A stretch of DNA of 64,000 nt from CAWBCI01 sp963787195 (GTDB taxonomy: Bacteria > Bacteroidota > Bacteroidia > Bacteroidales > JAGOPY01), in contig CAWBCI010000074.1 in NCBI GenBank assembly GCA_963787195.1, positions 39,210 through 103,209 of the forward strand. Reading direction: 5' to 3'. A program made the position numbers and the translations under genes. The notes below the pieces were generated by a model, which was not told the origin of the DNA, ran no database searches, and worked only from the letters and a program-made list of their open reading frames with translations. How positions within the stretch are numbered: position 1 is the first letter of the stretch; every line of letters starts with the position of its first letter. Below are positions 26,364 through 35,385 of this stretch, one piece after another.

Positions 26364-27521
26364 TTAATCAATTGAATCGAGGTATTTATTTAGAAATACA
26401 TTTAGCCCGCAAACTCTGAATCCGTTTGATAATTGATAATCTTCATCATCTTTAATAATAATGAAATTTTGTTTTGTTTTGAGAAATTGAATGGCCTCTG
26501 TATTACCTCTGGTCGGACTTACACCTGATCCGAATTTTATTTCTATTCCTGCGAGGGGCTTATCACCTTTAGTAATTACCAGGTCAAGTTCAGCTCCATC
26601 ATGTGTACGATAAAAGTAAACTTTTCTGTTTGGTGGCAAGAAAGGCAAAATCTGTTCTATTACAAATCCTTCCCAGGAAGCTCCTTTCTTTGGATGTCCA
26701 TATAATTGTTCTATACTCTCAATACCTGATAAATAGTGCATGATCCCAGAGTCACGAATGTAGACTTTAGGTGATTTGACCAATCTTTTTTTTAAGTTTG
26801 AATGATATGGTTTTATGAGTCTGATGAGGAATGCATTTTCCAGGAAACCTAAATAATTTTTAATAGTGTGTATGCTAAGCTCCAGGCTTTTACCAATTTC
26901 TGAAAAGTTGATAATATTTCCATGATAATGAGCTAGCATGGTCCAAAGTCTTTCACCAGTGATGCTGTCGGCAGGGAACCCCAGATTTGGAAGATCTCTC
27001 TCAAAGTAAGTCTTGACAAAATTATTCATCCACTCCATCCAGTATCTTTCTGTTAAAAAAGGATCAGGGAAGCCTCCCTTTCGCCAAAGATCCTCTATTT
27101 TATAACGGGGATAAATCTCAGGTAGCAGTAAAGGCGTTAATTCGTGGTAAGCTATCCTGCCTGCAAGGGATTCAGAACTATTTCGAAGTAAATCCGGAGC
27201 AGCCGAGCCTAATAATAGAAAGCGTTCTGTTGTTCTTTTCTGATCGATCAAAGCCCTTAGAATCGGGAATAAATCTTTTTTTCTCTGTACTTCATCAATA
27301 ATGATTAAACGATCTTCAAATTGTTTTAAAAAAGTTTCCGGGTCTTCAAGCTTTATAAAATCATTTTGTAATTCAAGATCAAGATACAAAGATGTTTTAT
27401 AACTTTTTTGAATTTGTTTTGCAAGGGTTGTTTTTCCTACCTGCCTTGGACCAATGATTGCTACACAAGGAAATCCTTTCAGCAGGTCGGAAATCTTTTT
27501 TTCGGAAATACGGCTTATCAT
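26364..27521 (-). CDS. AAA ATPase of the AAA_14/DUF4143 family
   Basis: 385 residues from the ATG at 27519-27521, chosen because MISRISEKKISDLLKGF is the usual family start; an upstream ATG would add 24 unconserved hydrophobic residues. Walker A is GPRQVGKT at 24-31 and Walker B is IIIDEVQR. The C-terminal half is DUF4143 (GFVIEQ... and DLVITKGDKPLAGIEIKFG), which includes a PD-(D/E)XK-like E-x-K core. The function of the family is not settled. Such genes occur in many copies in Bacteroidota and are often isolated, as here. Confidence 0.88.
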   Translation of the reverse strand: MISRISEKKISDLLKGFPCVAIIGPRQVGKTTLAKQIQKSYKTSLYLDLELQNDFIKLEDPETFLKQFEDRLIIIDEVQRKKDLFPILRALIDQKRTTERFLLLGSAAPDLLRNSSESLAGRIAYHELTPLLLPEIYPRYKIEDLWRKGGFPDPFLTERYWMEWMNNFVKTYFERDLPNLGFPADSITGERLWTMLAHYHGNIINFSEIGKSLELSIHTIKNYLGFLENAFLIRLIKPYHSNLKKRLVKSPKVYIRDSGIMHYLSGIESIEQLYGHPKKGASWEGFVIEQILPFLPPNRKVYFYRTHDGAELDLVITKGDKPLAGIEIKFGSGVSPTRGNTEAIQFLKTKQNFIIIKDDEDYQLSNGFRVCGLNVFLNKYLDSID

Positions 27522-27953
27522 AAAGTAAAAGTAATTAAATAAAACTAAATATATGAAATCAAAGTTCATAATATTAGGTTTATTTTCAGTCATGCTTAGG
27601 ATCTACAAATTTTTAAGAATATACAATCTGATCTCAAAATAGACAAAGGTGGTGCACTGCCTATAGATTTTATTATTCTTAGCTTAATCTTAGCCAGGTA
27701 ATTTCATGATTTTTATAAAGACTTATTATAAACTTTTCAATTAATATTCAATTAACTGATTATTAATTTCATAAAGCTCCTGATTTTTAGGCCTGTTTCT
27801 TAGCCCATTTTCAATTATATTATTACATTTGAGGATGAGGGTATTGTATTCATATTAAAAGAAAATACATTCACCACCAGCCTCTTAAACTATATTAATT
27901 TGAGTTCATCTTAAATTATGTTACTCATGTCATAATAATTTAAAGACGGACAA
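27522..27953. other. AT-rich divergent intergenic region with a candidate promoter
   Basis: About 430 bp without a gene. TACATTTG at 27824-27831 fits the Bacteroidota -7 consensus for the plus-strand gene at 27954 and would leave a leader of about 115 nt. Nothing else is recognised. Confidence 0.4.
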
Positions 27954-30449
27954 ATGAAAAAATCTATAATTCGCAAATTAGCACTTGGGCTTATATTAGT
28001 ACTCTTTACTTCAGAGATTTACTCCCAGCTAGCCGATTATTATTACCAGTCCCCTATAAACGGGGCGAAATATATAAACCCGGAACAAACAATCGTCTTC
28101 AAAACCAATGAGGGATTTAATAAAAAAAGCATCAAAACAGAAGACTTTAAAATTACCGGCTCTCGTTCAGGGGATATTAAGTTTAGCACGAAAATTTCAG
28201 AAGATTCCAAAAGCCTTTTCATTATTCCGGATAAATATTTTAAATATGGTGAAAAAGTAAGCGTTGAAATATATCCTGCTTTGAAGGACAATGCCGGAAA
28301 CTCCTTGAAAAACAAAGAATTTCATTTCTATATAAAAAACGGAGAAACACTTTCTTTGCTGAAAAAATACCGGCAAAGTCCGGAATATGATTTCTATATC
28401 CCTGAACCTGATAAGCGGGAAGTGATGGAAAGGCCCACTTCTTCACGTGAGAATAATCTTCCGCTGGATTATCCGGCTCCAACCATGAGCTTCGGAACGA
28501 ATTTCAGCCCTGATCATAAATATATTTTAATGAATATGGTCAATCGGCAGGATCCGGTTTACAAGCTGTACCTGACTATACTGGATTGTTATGGAACTCC
28601 TATTTATTATAAGAGGACCGTTTTGAGCAGCCGGGATTTAAAGGTTTTGCCGGATGGGGTTTTGACTTATTCCAACAATGATCTGGTACATCCCGAAAAT
28701 GAAAAATATTTCCTGATGGACAGCTCCTATGTCATCTTTGATTCGGTCATGACAGGCAACGGATATAATGTTGACGGGCATGATATGCTCCTGCTCGATA
28801 ACGGGCATTACCTGATGATGTCATACGATCCTGAAATCGTTGATATGAGTCTGATCGTGCCGGGGGGAAACCCGGCGGCAGTCGTGACAGGACTTATTTT
28901 ACAGGAAGTTGATCTGGACCGTAATGTCTATTTCCAATGGAGAAGCTGGGATCATTTTCAGATCACCGATGCAGTCTATGATATCAGCATGATTGCTCCT
29001 ACCATTGATTATGTTCATGGAAATGCGTTCGATATTGATACCGACGGAAATATACTTTTGTCCTGCCGCAATATGGATGAGGTCACGAAAATAAATTTTA
29101 ATACCGGGGCGATTATTTGGAGATTTGGATTGAACTCTGAGAATAATATGTTTGAGATATCAAATGATCCGCTTGGGTTTTCCCATCAGCATGATGTGAG
29201 AAGGATGAGCAACGGGCATTATTCGGTCTATGATAACGGAAATAACCATACGCCTCAATTCAGCGAAGCCCTGGAATATACAATCAACGAGCAAAACCTA
29301 CAGGCTACCCGGGTTTATCATTATCAAAGGGCCGGAGTGTTTGCCTGGGCCACCGGCGATTACAGGCTGCTGGATGATGGTAAAAAGATAATTTGCTGGG
29401 GAACTTATTCTCCACTGAATGTCACCGAACTGAATCCGGACAACACTGTATCGTTTGACCTTAAGCTTCCGGTAAATATCACAAGTTACAGGGCCATTAA
29501 GCAGCCTTGGAAAACCAACCTTTTCAGCAGCCGTGAAGAGCTTTCCCTGGGGAATTATGCTGAATATTCCAGTCCCAAAGAGACTTTTCTGTACATCCAT
29601 AATAATTCGGCGAACCCAATAAATATTACAAGTACATATAATATGACAGAGGAGTTTTATGTAAGCTCAGCTTTGCCTCTGATGATTCCAGCCAATGGGA
29701 CAAAAAAAATAACCGTAGATTTTAATCCGGCGCAGGAAGGCAGTTATAGCGACCGTCTCACCCTCAACTATGATAACCTTGGTAATTCTATCAGGATTGC
29801 CCGGCAGGTCGATTTGTCCGGAATATGGGATGACAGCATTCCATCCGTGTTTTTTGATCCTGTTTTCGGGGCCGCCGGAATCCCCCCGGATACGGCAATA
29901 GGTATCACTTTCAGTGAGCCTGTCAGGAAAGTCTTTGGCGGTGAAATAAACAATATGAATATTCCACAGCTTATCGAGCTTCGTCGGACTAATTATGACG
30001 GTGATCCGGTGCCATTTACAGCTTCTATCAGTGATGACAAGACACATATCAGTATTTTCCCGGAAAACACACTCCTGCAATTACAACAATATTATGTTGA
30101 GGTAAAAGCTATGGTCATTGCGGATTATAGCGGTAATGTGATAAGTGATGCTGAAAGCAGCTATTTCATTACCGGTTTGGCTACTGGAATGAATGAGATC
30201 TCGGCCGGTCCTGATCAAATTTTTCCCAATCCCTTCAAGGATAAATTAACCATAAGTTTTGCCGATAATGAACAGCATCAGATTTCAATTTTTGATCTGA
30301 GCGGAAAATGTCTTATCAGAAAGAATATTACTACGGCAAAGATAGAGGTTGACATCAGAACTTTAAATGCGGGAATGTACCTCCTCAAAATTTCCACACC
30401 CCTTAATCAAAGTGAAAAAACATATAAAATAATAAAGCAGGACTATTAA
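27954..30449 (+). CDS. T9SS-exported arylsulfotransferase-like (ASST) protein
   Basis: 831 residues. After the signal peptide (about 1-25) there is a Big_5/Ig-like domain (about 26-125). Then comes a beta-propeller of the bacterial ASST family (about 175-520): repeated VDGHDMLLLDNGHYLMMSYD, DYVHGNAFDIDTDGNILLSCR, GAIIWRFGL and FSHQHDVRRMSNGHYSVYDNG. The H-x-N and H-Q-H-D segments hold the conserved histidines of the PAPS-independent aryl sulfotransferases. A choice-of-anchor-like Ig domain, a second Big_5-like domain (about 640-745) and a T9SS sorting domain (FPNPFKDKLTISF onward) follow. The sulfotransferase reaction is likely, but substrate and activity are unproven; some family members have lost catalysis. 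Confidence 0.8.
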   Translation: MKKSIIRKLALGLILVLFTSEIYSQLADYYYQSPINGAKYINPEQTIVFKTNEGFNKKSIKTEDFKITGSRSGDIKFSTKISEDSKSLFIIPDKYFKYGEKVSVEIYPALKDNAGNSLKNKEFHFYIKNGETLSLLKKYRQSPEYDFYIPEPDKREVMERPTSSRENNLPLDYPAPTMSFGTNFSPDHKYILMNMVNRQDPVYKLYLTILDCYGTPIYYKRTVLSSRDLKVLPDGVLTYSNNDLVHPENEKYFLMDSSYVIFDSVMTGNGYNVDGHDMLLLDNGHYLMMSYDPEIVDMSLIVPGGNPAAVVTGLILQEVDLDRNVYFQWRSWDHFQITDAVYDISMIAPTIDYVHGNAFDIDTDGNILLSCRNMDEVTKINFNTGAIIWRFGLNSENNMFEISNDPLGFSHQHDVRRMSNGHYSVYDNGNNHTPQFSEALEYTINEQNLQATRVYHYQRAGVFAWATGDYRLLDDGKKIICWGTYSPLNVTELNPDNTVSFDLKLPVNITSYRAIKQPWKTNLFSSREELSLGNYAEYSSPKETFLYIHNNSANPINITSTYNMTEEFYVSSALPLMIPANGTKKITVDFNPAQEGSYSDRLTLNYDNLGNSIRIARQVDLSGIWDDSIPSVFFDPVFGAAGIPPDTAIGITFSEPVRKVFGGEINNMNIPQLIELRRTNYDGDPVPFTASISDDKTHISIFPENTLLQLQQYYVEVKAMVIADYSGNVISDAESSYFITGLATGMNEISAGPDQIFPNPFKDKLTISFADNEQHQISIFDLSGKCLIRKNITTAKIEVDIRTLNAGMYLLKISTPLNQSEKTYKIIKQDY

Positions 30450-30549
30450 GGCATCTTTATTTGATTAGCTCCTGGGATATTGTTGATTTCGCTATGGGTT
30501 TTTCTTATCTTGTATCGCTTAAATCACGTGATATCACCAATTCATCCTT

Positions 30550-31188
30550 ATGACAACATACGAACAGGTATTTGAAAACAGCAGGAAATGGGCTGCTCAG
30601 AAGAAAGCCTCTGACCATGACTTTTTTAAAAATCTTGCCAAAGGACAAAATCCCGAATTTTTATATATCGGATGCAGTGACAGCCGTGTGACAGCTGAGG
30701 ACCTGATGGGAGTTGAAGCAGGGGAGGTATTTGTACACCGCAACATCGGGAATGTCATAAGCAATACCGATTTGAATGCAATGGGAGTCATCGAATTCGC
30801 GGTAGCCCATTTACAGGTGCGGCATATAGTAGTCTGCGGCCATACCCATTGCGGAGGTGTGAGAGCTGCCATGCAGGCCCGCGATTATGGCATCCTGAAT
30901 CCCTGGCTGCGGAATATCAGTGATGTTTACCGGCTTCATAAATTGGAACTGGATGCCATTGAGGATGAAGAGGAAAGATATTCGACGCTGGTTAAATTGA
31001 ATGTAGAAGAACAATGTATCAATGTACTGAAGCTGGCAGTTGTTCAGAAAGCCTTTTTAAAAACAGGTTTCCCCCTGGTGCACGGATGGGTGTTTCATAT
31101 AAAAACCGGCTTGCTGGAGGACCTTAATATTGACATCCACGAAAAGCTAAAAGGAGTACAGGAAATTTATAATCTGGGAATAAGCTGA
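30550..31188 (+). CDS. Beta-class carbonic anhydrase
   Basis: This 212-residue cytoplasmic enzyme interconverts CO2 and bicarbonate. The zinc ligands are Cys42 and the pair His98/Cys101 in CGHTHCGG. Asp44-x-Arg46 in GCSDSR forms the conserved dyad that orders the zinc-bound water. HRNIGNVI at 63-70 is another family signature. Length and motif order are standard for the clade. It stands alone on the plus strand, 100 bp after the arylsulfotransferase-like gene and before a bidirectional terminator. Confidence 0.95.
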   Translation: MTTYEQVFENSRKWAAQKKASDHDFFKNLAKGQNPEFLYIGCSDSRVTAEDLMGVEAGEVFVHRNIGNVISNTDLNAMGVIEFAVAHLQVRHIVVCGHTHCGGVRAAMQARDYGILNPWLRNISDVYRLHKLELDAIEDEEERYSTLVKLNVEEQCINVLKLAVVQKAFLKTGFPLVHGWVFHIKTGLLEDLNIDIHEKLKGVQEIYNLGIS

Positions 31189-31243
31189 CAAACAGGCTCA
31201 TCCATAATTTGTCGAAATCATACTACCGGAATTATTTAATGTA

Positions 31244-31271
31244 AAAGTCCTGGCTCTAAAGCCAGGACTTT
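31244..31271. terminator. Bidirectional intrinsic terminator between convergent genes
   Basis: A perfect 12-bp stem, AAAGTCCTGGCT / AGCCAGGACTTT, with a 4-nt loop CTAA. It lies between the plus-strand carbonic anhydrase gene (stop 31188) and the minus-strand protease gene (stop 31307), with short A/T runs on both sides. Confidence 0.85.
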
Positions 31272-31306
31272 CAATTAGTAAATTTTATCTATAAAGTAAT
31301 TGGATC

Positions 31307-34300
31307 CTATCGGATAATAAATTTCCGGCAATAAGATATTTTTCCATCTTCCGCAAACAATAAATAAATGCCGGGTACAAAGCCTTGCAAATTTATCAGG
31401 CTTTTCTGCTCTCTGCCCTCATGATTATATACTACTTGACCCATGAGGTTGATAATCCTGAGCTTGATAACTTGTACAGGGTTTTCTTTAAAAGCTATGT
31501 TTAAGAAACCATTAGAAGGATTTGGCCAGATATGCATAGCCTGGTTCAGGTCCCCTTTATCAGGTAAACCAACCAGAGGATTGTCTACCATGACTTCCAG
31601 CCCTTCGGATAGGGGGCCTTCTCCGCAAATTGTACTGCCAACGACATAGATGTAGGCAGTACCTGCAAATTCCCTGTTCCAGACTATATTAGCAATCATG
31701 CCCTTTCCAACAATGGTACCCGCTTCAGGGGGGCTTATGCTCCAGTTGAGAAATACATCCCCATTAAAAGGCTCGGTAAAATATTCGGAAATTAATACTT
31801 CATCCAGGTTCACATATTCATCCCCGACAGGCATATCCGCTTGTCCGGGAAGTGCCTCAATACTTAAGGTCATATCGTCAGTATAAGCTCCATCATCCGA
31901 ATCAATAACAGTCAGTGAAAGAATTACCTCTCCGGAATATATATCTTCATCACTGGGGGTATAAACCGGGTTGGTAACAGTGTTATTGCTGAAGGTGCCG
32001 CTGCCTGATGTTGTCCACTCTAGGGAGGAATAACCGGTGGCCTGCCCGCCCACCAGGAAGATTTCACCACCGCATATGGAAGCATCGTCGCCTGCATACA
32101 GAGTTGTTGCAGGGGAATTTGGAAAGACTATATAATCCAGCCAGGCTGCATCGGCTCCTGCAACCGAACTTGCATTCTTGGCATAAACCCACTTGAATAT
32201 ATGGTTTCCGGGATAAACCGGGAAGCTGACTTTCTGCCACCCGCCGGTCGTTCCCGACCATTCACCCTTTAACTGGTTATCAATATAGAATTTCAATTTA
32301 TCGCCTGACTCAGAGGAAACTTTTTTGATGAAGGAAATGCTATCCGCCCGCATTACCTGCCATTCGACCGAAAGTTCTGAATTCTGGTTGTCGGATATAA
32401 TACCTGAGCGTGCATTATAATAACCCTGGTAGGGATAATCGTGCAAGACGGTCCAGGGCTGGTTTCCACTTGTATTCCAGCCAAAAGCTGTGAAATCACC
32501 ACTCTCAAAATCTTCATAAACCAGGCCTATCTTCAGGGGACGGTTTTCCTCAAGAAGAAATGCCCCGGACCGGAGCTGCACATTAAAGTTGGCTAAAATG
32601 CCTTCCGGGGCCTTAGAATCCACACTTGCATGGAAAGTAACGGGAGTGTTCCCAAAGAATCCCAGGTTTCCAATTGCATAATCCGGGTTTTCGATACTCA
32701 CAAAACCGCTTTGCGCAATGAGGTAGGCAATGGTATTTGCAGCTATCGAATGACCTGCATTGGAAAAGGTTGCAATGATATCGGCACTTTCACCCGGATC
32801 AAGGCGCCCGTTTCCGTTTCCGCTTTCATTATCGTTTACTGTGATGCTGTTCAGTTGAAGTACCGGGGCTTTCAGGGTCACCTTGAATTCAGAGTTCCAA
32901 GTTTCACGGCTGCCATCTTCTATTGTGAGATTGAAAATTACTTCATGGTTATCAGGAATATTTTCATTGATGACGAATGAAAATGCATCGGTATAAGTCT
33001 GAACTGATTGGGCAGGAACTGAATTGCAGGCTTCGGAAGCATCAGTGATCACAATATTTTCATCCGTGCTGCTTAGGCTTGCAATAAGCCCGTTCCCATC
33101 AGAATTTCCATAATTCCTTAAATTGATATTCAGTGTTATGACTTCATTACATTCTAATTTTCCATTGGAATTCCCCAGTATTTCATTTGCCTGGAACGCA
33201 TCCAGCAAAATATAGGGTCCGTCGGGATTGGCTGTCACAACCGTGCCAATGTAAGGCTGTCGGTTCTGGCAGGTAACGATCACATCAGTTGTTCCCGGAA
33301 CTGTAATAGGCACCAGGGGTACTACAGCTTCACCCTGGGCATTAGCAAGGGCCGCACCATGCAATACCCCGTTCAAGGAAATGCCGACATATGCATAGGG
33401 ATCGGCATTTACTGTAAATGAGGTAGTATTCAAAGGCATCAGTGGTAAATAACTGACTTCCATTTCGGGAGGTTCGGAATAATAAACCATGAGCGAAGGA
33501 TCACCCATCACACAATAAACTTCCCAGTAGTATTCGGCTGAGCCAGGGGAACCTTCGGTAACCGCCAGGTTCCCGGCAAAGATATGCTGGTCGGTAGTGG
33601 TATACCAATCGGCAAATACTTCTCCATGTGTATGGAAGGCCCTGTCATAATTGCTCAATGTAGTTTCTTCATATGGCGGAGGGTTTTCGGAGATCTGCCC
33701 GACCCCAACGCCAAAATAATAATCTTCATCCCAATAAGTACTGTTAGAAGCACCTATATACGCCAGGGCGCCTTTATTTTCAGCCCTGACAATGGCTTCG
33801 GCGAAACACTCACTCTCCTGATATTCGCTTGTAGAGCAGGCGTTTCCAATGAGCAAACCGTATTTATCCTGGTTCTGGAGAGTGGGAATGTCCCCGACAC
33901 TGAATTCCGGATCAGCCCAGCCGCCTGGACTTCCATGGGCAGTATAATTCGCGAAAGTCACCCCATTACTAATATCCTGGATGATATCATCAGAATGACT
34001 CCCCGATTCAGGGTACAGATAAGTATGAGAAAGTATGCCATGATCAGCATTGAAATAATTGATGGTACCATAGTTGATCTGCCCGTTTGCCCAATCCGGT
34101 CCGAAACCGGAATCCATTCCGCCAATCATGACAACTTCGTTCAGGTAGGAAGGATCAGGCATGGAATACATTTCGTACTGAAGGGTCTTGTCGATCTGGG
34201 GCTGCAACTGGGCAGGGCTTTGGGCTGAAAATCGTCCGTAATAGATTTCCGGGAAAAAGTCCCCGGTAAATTCACAATAATAAAGATCGGTCACATGACC

Positions 34301-35290
34301 GCCTGCATTGCCTGTCCATGCCGGAATCTGGGCAATATCTCCCACAAAAAGCACAAAAGTAGGAGCCTGCATTCCGGCAGGCGGGTTATTATAAATTCCC
34401 CGGATGTAATTTTTGATCATATTGGTCGTCGTTCCCACATTGGGCTGATCGGTATAAGCTTCTATTACATTGAAACCCTTTTTCGTCTTCCAGTCGATGA
34501 ATTCCTGCAACTGGGATTCAAACATACGGTCGGAAACGATGAGATACGTTACAGGATATGAAGTCAGTGTGTCCCTGTCAGGAACCACCTTGTAATTGAG
34601 CAAGAGACTTTCCGTTCCGTGAAAATACTGGTTATCCAGCTTTTTATGCTGTTCCATGGTGGCCTCCGGATCTGCACCTTCAAAATTAATTTTCAGCCTT
34701 ATTTCTTCATAAACCCTTAAAATTCCCTGAACAGGATTATACTGTACCGGAAATATATCCAATCTTCCAATCCGGATGCTTCGCATAGTTCCGACTATTT
34801 CTACTTTTGCGGATTCGGCAGGATAGAAGGAGTCAAGCTGATAGGCGGCCTGGTCATATTCGAAGGGAACTTTCCGGCCATCTTTTGGAACAGGCGACTG
34901 GGCAGGCATTACAGGATAAGGATAGCCAAGTTCGCTTAGCTTATAATCTCTGTATTTCGAATTTAAAACATCAAGACTTAAGCTTGCCCCCATTGGAACC
35001 TCGATCAGTTTTCGCTGAACGGGCAATTCAGGACTCCCCGGAATATTGGTTTTGGAATATGCCGGGATAATTAGTTTGGTGAATACTCCGGCATCTGAAT
35101 TTACCTGCAAGGCTTTAATTGTGGCAAGCGTATTTTCGACTTCCAGATTGAAGTAAGTATTCTGCTGTATTTTAAGCCTGTTCTTTTCTCCTGGCCTGAT
35201 ATCAATATTCCCGGCCATTAGGCTTGAAAAGATCATAAGGCCTGCTATGGAAAGGATGTTTTTCCTGCACCGGTAAAATTTTGGTTTCAT
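31307..35290 (-). CDS. Gingipain-like cysteine protease (C25) with T9SS sorting domain, paralogue 1
   Basis: 1327 residues from the ATG at 35288-35290, which gives the better signal peptide (KFYRCRKNILSIAGLMIFSSL); an ATG six codons upstream is possible. An N-terminal propeptide-like region (about 30-235) is followed by a C25 caspase-like domain with catalytic His452 (TAHGSPGG) and Cys485 (GNACSTSEY). Next come an Ig-like domain, two CARDB-like repeats with NxNGxxxxxE loops (LGNSNGKLECNE, SGNGNGRLDPGE), a lectin-like domain (YEDFESGDF to AWLDYIVF), two PKD-like domains, and the type A sorting domain starting HIWPNPSNGFL. It is probably secreted and attached to the cell surface. Neighbouring genes on the same strand are paralogues. 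Confidence 0.88.
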   Translation of the reverse strand: MKPKFYRCRKNILSIAGLMIFSSLMAGNIDIRPGEKNRLKIQQNTYFNLEVENTLATIKALQVNSDAGVFTKLIIPAYSKTNIPGSPELPVQRKLIEVPMGASLSLDVLNSKYRDYKLSELGYPYPVMPAQSPVPKDGRKVPFEYDQAAYQLDSFYPAESAKVEIVGTMRSIRIGRLDIFPVQYNPVQGILRVYEEIRLKINFEGADPEATMEQHKKLDNQYFHGTESLLLNYKVVPDRDTLTSYPVTYLIVSDRMFESQLQEFIDWKTKKGFNVIEAYTDQPNVGTTTNMIKNYIRGIYNNPPAGMQAPTFVLFVGDIAQIPAWTGNAGGHVTDLYYCEFTGDFFPEIYYGRFSAQSPAQLQPQIDKTLQYEMYSMPDPSYLNEVVMIGGMDSGFGPDWANGQINYGTINYFNADHGILSHTYLYPESGSHSDDIIQDISNGVTFANYTAHGSPGGWADPEFSVGDIPTLQNQDKYGLLIGNACSTSEYQESECFAEAIVRAENKGALAYIGASNSTYWDEDYYFGVGVGQISENPPPYEETTLSNYDRAFHTHGEVFADWYTTTDQHIFAGNLAVTEGSPGSAEYYWEVYCVMGDPSLMVYYSEPPEMEVSYLPLMPLNTTSFTVNADPYAYVGISLNGVLHGAALANAQGEAVVPLVPITVPGTTDVIVTCQNRQPYIGTVVTANPDGPYILLDAFQANEILGNSNGKLECNEVITLNINLRNYGNSDGNGLIASLSSTDENIVITDASEACNSVPAQSVQTYTDAFSFVINENIPDNHEVIFNLTIEDGSRETWNSEFKVTLKAPVLQLNSITVNDNESGNGNGRLDPGESADIIATFSNAGHSIAANTIAYLIAQSGFVSIENPDYAIGNLGFFGNTPVTFHASVDSKAPEGILANFNVQLRSGAFLLEENRPLKIGLVYEDFESGDFTAFGWNTSGNQPWTVLHDYPYQGYYNARSGIISDNQNSELSVEWQVMRADSISFIKKVSSESGDKLKFYIDNQLKGEWSGTTGGWQKVSFPVYPGNHIFKWVYAKNASSVAGADAAWLDYIVFPNSPATTLYAGDDASICGGEIFLVGGQATGYSSLEWTTSGSGTFSNNTVTNPVYTPSDEDIYSGEVILSLTVIDSDDGAYTDDMTLSIEALPGQADMPVGDEYVNLDEVLISEYFTEPFNGDVFLNWSISPPEAGTIVGKGMIANIVWNREFAGTAYIYVVGSTICGEGPLSEGLEVMVDNPLVGLPDKGDLNQAMHIWPNPSNGFLNIAFKENPVQVIKLRIINLMGQVVYNHEGREQKSLINLQGFVPGIYLLFAEDGKISYCRKFIIR

Positions 35291-35336
35291 GGTAAAATTA
35301 ATTGGCAATGTTTAATAATCAATAAATTATGTAGAT

Positions 35337-35374
35337 AAAAGACCGGAAGGCCTTCAGCGCTTTACCGGTCTTTT
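35337..35374 (-). terminator. Intrinsic terminator of C25 paralogue 2
   Basis: The stem AAAAGACCGG / CCGGTCTTTT has a short inner loop containing a weaker hairpin. It lies just after the stop of the gene at 35386 and 47 bp before the ATG of paralogue 1, so it separates the two transcripts. Confidence 0.8.
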
Positions 35375-35385
35375 ATTCTTTAGTA

